Made by a program: the position numbers and the translations under genes
NCBI GenBank assembly: GCA_902606745.1
Contig: CACLHR010000002.1
Coordinates: 35,709 to 99,708 of the forward strand
Direction: 5' to 3'
Length of the DNA: 64,000 nucleotides
From: an uncultured Gammaproteobacteria bacterium
GTDB taxonomy: Bacteria; Pseudomonadota; Gammaproteobacteria; PS1; Pseudothioglobaceae
The notes under the pieces: model-generated
The model's database searches: none
What the model saw: the letters and a program-made list of their open reading frames with translations, nothing else
What the model was told of the DNA's origin: nothing
Shown: positions 18,020-26,157 of the stretch, piece after piece
How the letters are laid out: each line of letters opens with the position of its first letter
Numbering within the stretch: position 1 is the first letter of the stretch

Positions 18020-19299
18020 TGAAATATTTTAAAGCGCTAATTCTATCTTCAGTTTTATTGTCTTTTTCTGCTAATGCTCTTTTAGAAGTCAATATTATAA
18101 AATCGAAAGAAGAACTTTTTCCCGTTGTAATTGCTCCTTTTAACGTTATCGGTGACGTTCAACAGGGTGCTGAAATTGCAAACATTATTAGAGACAATCT
18201 GAACCGATCTGGACATTTTAATGCACTCAGTACAAATGAATTAGTTACAAATAAAATTGACTTTAATTTTTGGCAAAAACACAAAAAAGATGCTGTCGTT
18301 TTTGGAAAGATTGAACAAGTCAGTAGTAAGGTTTTTAATATCTATATTTATATTTATGATGTATTTTCCGAAAAGAGTCTTTATGCAAAAAAGATTGCAG
18401 TTCACAATAGTGGTATTAGGCGAATCGCACATTACTTGAGTGATAAAATTTATTATGTTTTACTTGGACAAAAAGGTTCGTTTGATACTAGATTGTCTTA
18501 CGTGACTGTTTCTGAGAACAACAAAGGTAAACGAACCTACAGACTTCAAATTTCTGACTCGGATGGTTACAACCCACAGACAGTTGTAAAAGATGAACAT
18601 CCTATCCTGTCTCCTTCATGGTCATCCGATCAGAACAAGTTGGCCTATGTATCATTTAAAAACAAACGTTCAGAGGTCTTTGTTATTTATCCTTTTCTAA
18701 AAATTAAATCTACTAAGTTACCTAAATTTGATGGTATTGCATCTTCTCCAAGTTGGCATCCAGACGGAGAAAGTATTGCACTAACTATTTCAAAAAAAGG
18801 CAACAAAGACATCTATTTATATAATCTGAAAACTAAAAAACTTAAGAGGTTGACAACCAATATTGCTATCGACACTGAAGCTAATTTTTCACCTGATGGC
18901 AAAAGTATTGCATTTACTTCGAATCGAACAGGGCAGGTTCAAATTTATATTAAAAATTTAGAAACAGGTAAAATAAGTCGAGCCACTTTTAACGGAACAT
19001 ATAACGCTAAGCCAGTTTTCTCTCCTAATGGTAAAGAGTTAGCTCTAATTCATCGCGTTGGTAAAGATTACAGGTTGGCTTTGCTTAATATTGCAACTCG
19101 AGATTTGACAGTTATGACGCAAAATAAATCTGACGAGTCACCATATTTTTCCCCAAATGGTGGTATGATTATTTTTGCAACCAATCGAGACAACAAAGGA
19201 ATATTGTCTATAATTTCACTACATAACAATCAAATAGTTGAACTTACACAAAAAGATGGTGTGATTAGAGAGCCAAGTTGGTCAAATTATTCAAATTAA
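18019..19299 (+). CDS. tolB: Tol-Pal system protein TolB
   Basis: 426 residues. A signal peptide (about 1-20, ending ANA) is followed by the N-terminal alpha/beta domain and a six-bladed beta propeller visible as repeated motifs such as SPSWSSDQNKLAYVSF, SPSWHPDGESIALT, EANFSPDGKSIAFTSNR and SPYFSPNGGMIIFATNR. TolB binds Pal and TolA in the periplasm for outer membrane constriction at division. It is followed by pal after 10 bases. tolQRA are not in the window. Confidence 0.96.
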   Translation: MKYFKALILSSVLLSFSANALLEVNIIKSKEELFPVVIAPFNVIGDVQQGAEIANIIRDNLNRSGHFNALSTNELVTNKIDFNFWQKHKKDAVVFGKIEQVSSKVFNIYIYIYDVFSEKSLYAKKIAVHNSGIRRIAHYLSDKIYYVLLGQKGSFDTRLSYVTVSENNKGKRTYRLQISDSDGYNPQTVVKDEHPILSPSWSSDQNKLAYVSFKNKRSEVFVIYPFLKIKSTKLPKFDGIASSPSWHPDGESIALTISKKGNKDIYLYNLKTKKLKRLTTNIAIDTEANFSPDGKSIAFTSNRTGQVQIYIKNLETGKISRATFNGTYNAKPVFSPNGKELALIHRVGKDYRLALLNIATRDLTVMTQNKSDESPYFSPNGGMIIFATNRDNKGILSIISLHNNQIVELTQKDGVIREPSWSNYSN

Positions 19300-19309
19300 G
19301 GAAATAAAA

Positions 19310-20314
19310 ATGTCAAAAAAACTATTGCTAATAACGAGTGTAATTTTTATAAGCTCTTGCGCAGCTACTAATATTCAGGAATTAGGAGATAAATTTTTAG
19401 ACTTGATTAATCCGTCTGAAGACCCCGCTGAAGTAGCTGATCTGAGTGAACAAGTATTGGTTTTGAGTGCTGAAAGAGGTAGTTTTACCGAAGAAGAACT
19501 TGAAACCTTATCAAACGACGAGTTAATTGAGTTAGCCATAGAAAAAGGCTTGGAAGACATATTGGTTCTAGACTCTGATGGCAACCTTCTGAATAGGGAT
19601 GAAGTAATCAAAGCCCTAGTTGAGAGTGATGAGAGTGGAGGTTTTACTAAAGCAGAACTTGAGATTTTATCTAATGATGAATTAATTGCGATTGCTCAAG
19701 AGAAAGGTTTAGAAGATATTTTGCTTCTAGATGATGATGGCAACCTTCTGAATAGGGATCAAGTAATAAATGCACTGGTTGATACTGAAGATTTAATAGA
19801 AAGTGCAACGCAAGAACTTCAATCATTATCAGACGATGCACTAATTGAAATAGCAGAAGCTAAAGGCATGGATGATAAAATAATTCTAGATGAAGATGGC
19901 AACCTTCAGAATAGAGATGATCTCATAGAAGCTCTGGTCGAAGGAGCTGCTGAAACAAAAGCAGCCGTTGCTGAACTAGAAAAAATTGGTGGATCATTCA
20001 TTATTCATTTTGCTTATGATGACACTGAAATTGATGAAGTAGCCACTAGAGTGATTATAGAACATGCCAACTTTATGCAAAACAACCCTTCAGTCAGGCT
20101 TCGTCTTGAAGGCCATGCTGACGAAAGAGGTACTCGAGAATATAATTTGGCGTTAGGTGAAAATCGTGCTCTTAGCGTTAAAGAAGTTCTCGGACTCTAT
20201 AACCTTGAGGATAGAGTTGTTGTTGTCAGTTATGGTGAAGAAAGACCTATTGCAATCGAACATAACGAAGAGGCTTGGGAAAAGAACCGTCGGGTAGAGT
20301 TCGTATACTATTAA
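19310..20314 (+). CDS. pal: Peptidoglycan-associated lipoprotein Pal with three 53-residue inserted repeats
   Basis: Pal anchors the outer membrane to peptidoglycan. This one has 334 residues, about twice the usual length. A lipoprotein signal ends near C17 (SSCAATN). Residues 59-111, 112-164 and 165-217 are three tandem acidic repeats with the core LSNDELIELAxxKGLED and DGNLLNRDxVIxALV. Residues about 229-334 form the OmpA-like domain (FAYDDTEIDEVA, RLEGHADERGTREYNLALGENRA), with the Asp and Arg that bind diaminopimelate. The repeats resemble helix-loop-helix units of the SAP/Rho-N kind, but that is inference. They replace the short linker of ordinary Pal. Confidence 0.93.
   Translation: MSKKLLLITSVIFISSCAATNIQELGDKFLDLINPSEDPAEVADLSEQVLVLSAERGSFTEEELETLSNDELIELAIEKGLEDILVLDSDGNLLNRDEVIKALVESDESGGFTKAELEILSNDELIAIAQEKGLEDILLLDDDGNLLNRDQVINALVDTEDLIESATQELQSLSDDALIEIAEAKGMDDKIILDEDGNLQNRDDLIEALVEGAAETKAAVAELEKIGGSFIIHFAYDDTEIDEVATRVIIEHANFMQNNPSVRLRLEGHADERGTREYNLALGENRALSVKEVLGLYNLEDRVVVVSYGEERPIAIEHNEEAWEKNRRVEFVYY
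19484..19960 (+). repeat. Three tandem 159-bp coding repeats in pal
   Basis: The segment GATGGCAACCTTCTGAATAG begins at 19577 and 19736, with a variant at 19895, so the period is exactly 159 bases (53 codons) both times. Repeats one and two are the most alike; the third has diverged most. The exact period and surviving nucleotide identity point to duplication by unequal recombination or slippage within the gene. Confidence 0.95.
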
Positions 20315-20358
20315 ATTAATGCCTCTGACAAGCATCAACATATGCCTTTTGACGTCTG

Positions 20359-21342
20359 ATGAAAAAGACTCTATTTAATATCATCGTTTATACTTTTTGT
20401 GTTTTTTCTATCGTTGAACTGTTTGCGGAAGAGGGTATGGAAGATCTTGAAAAGAAAAATTTTTTCAAGATTGAGCGTCTTGAGTCTGAGATTATAGCGC
20501 TGAAAGATCAATACAAATTGTTCACAGAGCAACAAAGATTAAATGTTGAAAAAAAATCTGAATCAGAAGTGACGCCAGGTCTTGAGAAGATGGCTTTAGA
20601 TCTCGCTGCAGGTATCTATTCCACATTAAATACAAAAATTAACTCTTTAAATAAAGACATTCTACTCCTAGAAGATCAATACAAATTACTAGCAGAAGAA
20701 CAAGCAATAAATAGCCAAAAACAATCTGAATCAGAAGGAGGATTAGATCTTGAGATGGCATTTTTTAAGCTCAATGCGGAAGTTAACTCTCTAAATGATG
20801 ATATTCTTGCACTGAAAGATCAATACGAATTAATCACAGAAGGGCAAAGATTAAATTCTCAAAAAATCACTGAATTATTTGATATGCTTAAGTTAAGGCG
20901 CACCAAAGAAGCTGTCAAAGAAGTGGTGCCTGACGATAAAGAAAATGAAAAAATGGCTTTCCAAGTTTATTCTGATGGAAGAAATCAGTTTATTGCAGGA
21001 GATTATGATGAAGCTATTGCACTATTTAAAAACTACTTAGACAGCTTTCCTAATTATAAAAATGTCGCTGACGCAAAATTATGGCTTGGGCGTGCATATT
21101 TTGCCAATGAGCTATACTCCCAATCTAAAACTCTTTATTTAGAATTTCAATCTGAAAACCCACAACATGTTAAATACCCTGATTCTATGTACGAATTGTC
21201 ACGTACTTTTTTTGAGCTTGGTGAAATAGAATCAGCAAAAAAAATACTAATAAAAATGATAGAAAAGTTTCCAACACACGACCTATACAAAAAAGCCAAA
21301 CAAATGCTTTCAGAGCTAGAAGAGTTAACTATCGAAGCATAA
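20359..21342 (+). CDS. cpoB: Cell division coordinator CpoB (YbgF) with triplicated coiled-coil unit
   Basis: A 327-residue periplasmic protein of the Tol-Pal cluster. There is a signal peptide at about 1-23, then three copies of a coiled-coil unit at about 38-68, 94-124 and 142-172, built on (I/V)xxLxxxIxxLxDQYxLxxExQxxNxxK. A TPR domain follows at 198-322 (AFQVYSDGRNQFIAGDYDEAIALF and relatives). E. coli CpoB has one coiled-coil segment that trimerises and is followed by TPRs. It coordinates peptidoglycan synthesis with outer membrane constriction. It follows pal after 44 bases. Confidence 0.9.
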   Translation: MKKTLFNIIVYTFCVFSIVELFAEEGMEDLEKKNFFKIERLESEIIALKDQYKLFTEQQRLNVEKKSESEVTPGLEKMALDLAAGIYSTLNTKINSLNKDILLLEDQYKLLAEEQAINSQKQSESEGGLDLEMAFFKLNAEVNSLNDDILALKDQYELITEGQRLNSQKITELFDMLKLRRTKEAVKEVVPDDKENEKMAFQVYSDGRNQFIAGDYDEAIALFKNYLDSFPNYKNVADAKLWLGRAYFANELYSQSKTLYLEFQSENPQHVKYPDSMYELSRTFFELGEIESAKKILIKMIEKFPTHDLYKKAKQMLSELEELTIEA

Positions 21343-21346
21343 AACG

Positions 21347-22639
21347 GTGAAAATTCTGGAAATAGGGAAAGTTGATTTAGCTTCACTTTGTTATCTCAAC
21401 AAGGAACGCTATCCTTTTTTACTAGAAAGTGTGGATCATAATGATAATAATAGATACTCGATTCTGTTTGCTTTTCCAGGAAAAAGCATTGTTCTTGATA
21501 ACTTTTCTGACTTTAGCTTCCTTAGTGAACTTGAAGACCAGTTTAAATCTAATAACCTAAAATCAAATCTACCTTTTTCAGGTGGCTGGTTTGTTTATCT
21601 CTCTTATGAGCTTATTGGACAAATAGAGCCAATTTTATCTGAAGAACTGTATACTTCTGAATTGCCAATTGCCTATGCTGTAAAAATTCCCTCTGCAATT
21701 ATTTTTGATCACAAAATAAACACTACTTATCTTATAGATCAAGATAGCGACCAAAATCGTATTGATATTATTTTGTCAGATATAGATGTAATTAAACCGA
21801 TTCCAGAAGTAAATGTTTTAGGGCAATTAGAACAAGAAAATGAAGATAAATTTATAAGTGGTGTCAAAGCTTGTTTGGGTTATATTGTGTCTGGTGATGT
21901 GTTCCAGGTTAACCTGTCAAGAGAATGGCAATATAAGTTAAACAAGGAAATAGACCCAGCAATTATCTATCGTGCTTTAAAAAGTGCTAATCCAGCGCCA
22001 TTTTCAGCACTTGTTCAATACGAAAACTTTAGTATAGTGTCATCTTCACCGGAGCGACTTTTTAGTGTTCAAGAAGGTGTTTTGCAAACTAGACCTATTG
22101 CAGGAACGCATCCAAGAGGTCAAGGTTCTGAAGACGAAACTCAAAAAAAGAATTTAATTAGTCATCCAAAGGAAATAGCTGAGCATGTCATGCTTCTTGA
22201 TTTAGAGCGTAACGACATGGGAAGGGTGTGCGAATACGGTAGTGTTTTTGTCAATGAAGTTATGACTTTAGAAACCTATCCCTATGTTCATCATATCGTT
22301 TCCAATATCAAAGGAAAACTTAAAGAGAGTGTTGGCATAAAAGACATTGTCCAAGCTCTTTTTCCTGGCGGAACTATTACTGGTTGCCCAAAAGTGCGAT
22401 GCATGCAAATCATTAGTGAGCTAGAGCAAATGCCAAGAGGTGCTTACACAGGTTCTCTTGGCTATCTTAGTCAAGATGGAAAAATGGACTTTAACATTCT
22501 TATCCGTAGCTTTGTACATACTAATAAAAAGCTGACTTTTCGCGCAGGGGCTGGGATTGTCTATGACTCAATCCCTGAAAAAGAATTGGCAGAAACTAAG
22601 CATAAAGCAGCTGGATTGGTTAAGATTTTTCAAGATTAG
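21347..22639 (+). CDS. pabB: Chorismate-binding enzyme, aminodeoxychorismate synthase component I (PabB-like)
   Basis: A 430-residue chorismate-utilising enzyme, shorter than typical TrpE and without the TrpE feedback-site segment. The catalytic C-terminal domain includes SGDVFQVNLSRE, SSSPERLF, TRPIAGTHPRG, HVMLLDLERNDMGRV, LFPGGTITGCPKVR and GAYTGSLGY. E. coli PabB has a nucleophilic lysine in PIKGT; here it is A252 (PIAGT), as in anthranilate synthases and a subset of PabB proteins. PabB making 4-amino-4-deoxychorismate for folate is the better call from length, but TrpE activity is not excluded. The start is GTG, four bases after cpoB. Confidence 0.8.
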   Translation: MKILEIGKVDLASLCYLNKERYPFLLESVDHNDNNRYSILFAFPGKSIVLDNFSDFSFLSELEDQFKSNNLKSNLPFSGGWFVYLSYELIGQIEPILSEELYTSELPIAYAVKIPSAIIFDHKINTTYLIDQDSDQNRIDIILSDIDVIKPIPEVNVLGQLEQENEDKFISGVKACLGYIVSGDVFQVNLSREWQYKLNKEIDPAIIYRALKSANPAPFSALVQYENFSIVSSSPERLFSVQEGVLQTRPIAGTHPRGQGSEDETQKKNLISHPKEIAEHVMLLDLERNDMGRVCEYGSVFVNEVMTLETYPYVHHIVSNIKGKLKESVGIKDIVQALFPGGTITGCPKVRCMQIISELEQMPRGAYTGSLGYLSQDGKMDFNILIRSFVHTNKKLTFRAGAGIVYDSIPEKELAETKHKAAGLVKIFQD

Positions 22640-22672
22640 GTTGTTTGATAGCAACTAAATCAGTAAATACGA

Positions 22673-24550
22673 TTAGGGTTGAAATTTTGATGTTATGGGA
22701 TAGCGTCTCTCTCTACCGAATGCATTGCTACTTATTTTTGGACCTGGGGCTGATTGTCGACGCTTGAACTCATTATTAAGAATCATTGAAGTAATTTTTT
22801 TAACCAATTCTAAATCATGTCCTTGTTCTGATATTTGATTAGCAGATTGTTTCATTTCAACAAATCTCATTAATATATCATCCAAGATGTCATATGGTGG
22901 CAAGGAATCTTGGTCGAGTTGATTGTGTGCAAGTTCAGCAGAAGGGGATCTTGTTATAACGCGGTCAGGAATAACCCTAGATAATTTATTACGATAATTC
23001 GCAAGTTGATAAACCATAGTTTTCGAGATATCTTTAAGAGGAGCAAAGCCACCACACATGTCACCATAAAGAGTTGCATAACCAACGGCCATTTCAGATT
23101 TGTTGCCTGTTGCTAAAACGATTTTATGATGCTTGTTTGATAAAGCCATCAATAAAACTCCACGGACTCTTGCTTGAATATTCTCCTTAGTACTATCTCT
23201 AAAAGAATCTTCAAAAAAATCTTTTAAAGATTCATTAAATGAATCAATCATAGAATGAATATCAATACTTGAAAAATTAACACCATGGCTGAGAGCTTGT
23301 AGTTCAGAATCTTCTAGGCTCATAGTGGAAGTGAACTGATATGGCATCATTATGGCATGAACATTTTCAGCACCTATCGCATCAACAGCAATAGCAAGCG
23401 TTAATGCAGAATCAATACCTCCAGAAAGACCAATGAGAGCGCCTTCAAAAGAATTTTTTTGAATATAGTCACGAGTAGCTAAAACTAAGGCGGAGTAAAT
23501 GGATTTCTCTAATGTGATAGGTTCAGTACTTTGTAAAGAGTCTTCTGAATGAAGGCAGCTCAATTCCCTAAATTCAGGTAGTTGTTTAACAAGACTCCCT
23601 TTTGAATCAAGTACAAATGAGTTGCCATCAAAAACCACTTCATCCTGTCCACCAACCATATTTACATAAATATATGAAATTTCAAACTCAGAAGCATAAT
23701 TCTTACAGATATTTAACCTATCCTGATGTTTACCAGTTTGAAAGGGTGATGCATTAAGGCTAATAACTATATCAACATCCAAATGACAAAGTTTAGCAAT
23801 AGGGCCTTGCAACCATTGATCTTCACAAATCAGAACACCAATTTTAGTCTGTTGGCACTCAAATACAAAAGATTCATCTCCTGGTGAAAAATAGCGCTTT
23901 TCATCAAATACACCATAATTAGGTAACTCTTGCTTATGATAAACATGTGAAATTCGATTCTTTTGAATACAAATTGCACTGTTGAACAACGAATCATCAT
24001 TTCGAGAAGGAGCTCCAAATAAAACACTTATTGACACAGGGATTGAATCACACAAAGAATCTATCTCTTCTTCAACTTGCAACATAAATCCATCACGAAA
24101 TAAAAGATCCTCTGGAGGATAACCAGTAAGACACATTTCTGGGAAAACAATCAAATGAGCACCAGAATCAGCAGCTTCTGTGATCAAAGTTAACATTTTT
24201 TGAGTATTTTTACTAATATCGCCTACAATCGCATTAAATTGCGCGATTTGAATTTTAATAGGTTCTGATGAGGAAAAAATCTTATTAAGCTGTTCCTGCC
24301 AAAATATAGCCTTCACTTTATTGCCAGTATTAATAGCATGCTCATATTTAGTATGAGCAACGACTTCTGAAGGGTCAATTTCGAGAATATTAGCAAATAA
24401 CCAGGCATGTGTTTCGCTTAATGCAGCCTTACCAGAGCTATATTTGCTTAAATTTGACTGATTAATGCCATAATTTTTAGCAATTTTATAATCAGAAAAA
24501 CCTGTTTTTTCTCGCACCATTGCAAGGTATTCAGTAGTTTTTTTATTCAT
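22673..24550 (-). CDS. nadE: Glutamine-dependent NAD+ synthetase with N-terminal helix-turn-helix domain
   Basis: 625 residues. Residues 1-92 form a Cro/phage-type helix-turn-helix domain (HTH about 21-41, DYKIAKNYGINQSNLSKYSS) of the kind seen in small phage regulators. Residues 98-340 are a nitrilase-type glutaminase with the full triad E138, K206 and C242. Residues about 350-625 are the NAD synthetase domain with the P-loop GLSGGIDS (374-381). It makes NAD+ from deamido-NAD+, ATP and glutamine. The frame is continuous from the ATG at 24550, and no ATG lies between the domains; a TTG two codons earlier is an alternative start. Ordinary NadE begins at about residue 98 here. The HTH may bind the repeated sites just upstream. 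Confidence 0.93.
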   Translation of the reverse strand: MNKKTTEYLAMVREKTGFSDYKIAKNYGINQSNLSKYSSGKAALSETHAWLFANILEIDPSEVVAHTKYEHAINTGNKVKAIFWQEQLNKIFSSSEPIKIQIAQFNAIVGDISKNTQKMLTLITEAADSGAHLIVFPEMCLTGYPPEDLLFRDGFMLQVEEEIDSLCDSIPVSISVLFGAPSRNDDSLFNSAICIQKNRISHVYHKQELPNYGVFDEKRYFSPGDESFVFECQQTKIGVLICEDQWLQGPIAKLCHLDVDIVISLNASPFQTGKHQDRLNICKNYASEFEISYIYVNMVGGQDEVVFDGNSFVLDSKGSLVKQLPEFRELSCLHSEDSLQSTEPITLEKSIYSALVLATRDYIQKNSFEGALIGLSGGIDSALTLAIAVDAIGAENVHAIMMPYQFTSTMSLEDSELQALSHGVNFSSIDIHSMIDSFNESLKDFFEDSFRDSTKENIQARVRGVLLMALSNKHHKIVLATGNKSEMAVGYATLYGDMCGGFAPLKDISKTMVYQLANYRNKLSRVIPDRVITRSPSAELAHNQLDQDSLPPYDILDDILMRFVEMKQSANQISEQGHDLELVKKITSMILNNEFKRRQSAPGPKISSNAFGRERRYPITSKFQP

Positions 24551-24576
24551 CCACAATTATTAATTTAAGTATATAT

Positions 24577-24696
24577 TAGTTATTTTATACCACTACAGGT
24601 AATAAATAACTATATTTAGTTAAAAAATGACATAAAAACAGTTGTAATAAATAACTATTAAGTTCATAACATATTGATTTAACAATAAATAACTAG
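24577..24696. promoter_or_regulatory. Candidate operator cluster: three direct and one inverted copy of AATAAATAACTA
   Basis: AATAAATAACTA occurs exactly at 24601-24612, 24646-24657 and 24684-24695. A near-match in inverse orientation (TAGTTATTTTAT) is at 24577-24588. For the leftward nadE gene, an extended -10 (TGGTATAAA on the minus strand, 24584-24592) overlaps the inverted copy, and the first direct copy covers the -35 position. This suits autoregulation by the HTH domain of NadE. Binding is inference, and the AT-rich background weakens the case somewhat. Confidence 0.55.
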
Positions 24697-24998
24697 AATT
24701 CTTAAAATAATATATATTACTTAAATTTTAATAGTAATAATGATTGAATTGTGAATTTAACTTATTTTATAAATGACCAAAAATTGAATTTAACTAAATT
24801 TACTATTCGTTAATTTTAAGTAAACAAATCCCCTATATTTGACTATAGAACAAAGTTTTCTAAGCTTAATTTGATTTGGATTGATTTCTGTTTTTTAAAA
24901 ATTATTTCAACATAGTTATAAACTAGTGATAAAATTTCTGTAATCCTCATTCAATTGTGATGGATTGATATACTTTAAAATCTCATTAGGAGAAATAT
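24697..24998. other. AT-rich intergenic stretch upstream of aapJ
   Basis: About 300 bases without a coding frame, between the operator-like repeats and aapJ. It must hold the aapJ promoter. Candidates are a TAAAAT-type -10 near 24930 or one near 24974-24980, neither with a convincing -35. A strong ribosome-binding site AGGAGA is at 24988-24993, five bases before the aapJ ATG. No small RNA or terminator was recognised. Confidence 0.4.
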
Positions 24999-26006
24999 AT
25001 GAAACAATTATTAAAATTGTCTGTCGCATCATTCTTGATTGCTGGCGCACTTGCTGTGCAAGCTTCTACATTGAGTGATGTTCAAAGTAAAGGCCACGTT
25101 AGTTGTGGTGTTTCCAAAGGTCTAGCAGGCTTCTCTGCTGCAGACTCTGCCGGTACTTGGACGGGCGTTGACGTTGATGTTTGCCGTGCAGTTGCTGCTG
25201 CAACGCTTGGTGACGCGACAAAAGTTAAATTTGTACCATTAACTGCTAAAGAAAGATTTACAGCACTTCAATCAGGTGAAATCGATATGTTGTCTAGAAA
25301 CACTACGTGGACAATTACTCGTGATGCATCTCTTGGATTAAATTTTGCCGGTGTTAACTATTACGACGGTCAAGGATTTATGGTTAAGTCTTCTCTAGGT
25401 GTTTCTAGTGCTATGGAACTTGGTGGTGCGGCTGTTTGTATCCAGGCGGGTACAACAACTGAGCTTAACCTAGCTGACTGGGGTAAACAAAATGGTATTG
25501 ATTACCAATCAGTTGTCTCAGACACAAATGCACAAACTTTGACTAACTATGATTCTGGACGTTGTGATGTATTGACAACTGACGCTTCTGGTTTGTATTC
25601 AATGCGTGCTGCTGCTAATGATCCATCTGAGCATGTTGTTTTACCTGAAATCATCTCCAAGGAACCTCTGGGTCCTGTAGTACGTCAAGGTGATGATCAA
25701 TGGTTTAACATCGTTAGATGGTCTTTAAACGCAATGATCACAGCTGAAGAGCTAGGTGTTACTAGCGCTACTGTTGATGAAGTTACTAATAACCCTGAGC
25801 GTGAGCGCTTGATGGGTCGTTCTGGAAATACACATGAATATGTTGGTTTAACTCCAGACTGGACTTACAACATCATTAGCCAGGTAGGTAACTACTCAGA
25901 AAGCTTCGAGCGTAATATTGGTATTAATACACCGATTGGTATTGCTCGTGGTGTTAATGCATTATGGACACAAGGCGGTATTCTTTATTCGCCTCCATTT
26001 AGATAA
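24999..26006 (+). CDS. aapJ: General L-amino acid ABC transporter, substrate-binding protein
   Basis: A 335-residue periplasmic binding protein of the AapJ/BztA type. The signal peptide is about 1-22 (AGALAVQA). KGHVSCGVSKGLAGFS, GVDVDVCRAVAAA, RFTALQSGEIDMLSRNTTWT and IQAGTTTELNLADW are family features. It captures a broad range of L-amino acids for AapQMP. The codon use is noticeably more GC-rich and regular than in its neighbours, with a strong ribosome-binding site and its own terminator, all consistent with high expression. Confidence 0.96.
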   Translation: MKQLLKLSVASFLIAGALAVQASTLSDVQSKGHVSCGVSKGLAGFSAADSAGTWTGVDVDVCRAVAAATLGDATKVKFVPLTAKERFTALQSGEIDMLSRNTTWTITRDASLGLNFAGVNYYDGQGFMVKSSLGVSSAMELGGAAVCIQAGTTTELNLADWGKQNGIDYQSVVSDTNAQTLTNYDSGRCDVLTTDASGLYSMRAAANDPSEHVVLPEIISKEPLGPVVRQGDDQWFNIVRWSLNAMITAEELGVTSATVDEVTNNPERERLMGRSGNTHEYVGLTPDWTYNIISQVGNYSESFERNIGINTPIGIARGVNALWTQGGILYSPPFR

Positions 26007-26032
26007 GCAATTATCTAGTTAACCTTTAATAA

Positions 26033-26067
26033 ACCAGCCTGCTATACTTAGCAGGCTGGTTTTTTTT
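26033..26067 (+). terminator. Rho-independent terminator between aapJ and aapQ
   Basis: A perfect 12-bp stem, ACCAGCCTGCTA (26033-26044) with TAGCAGGCTGGT (26049-26060), encloses a 4-base loop and is followed by a run of T to 26067. It is 26 bases past the aapJ stop. Partial read-through would make much more binding protein than permease, as is common for ABC importers. Confidence 0.93.
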
Positions 26068-26157
26068 AACCCAAAGAATAATTTTTTTTATTCTATTGAA
26101 TTTAATTTAATAAAATATAGAATTCATTTCTATTTTTCTTGTATTGCTTCTAGATTC

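Noticed and set aside
22640..22672. Possible terminator hairpin GTTG...CAAC between pabB and nadE
   Set aside because: The stem is only 4-5 bp and has no T-run, so it cannot be supported.
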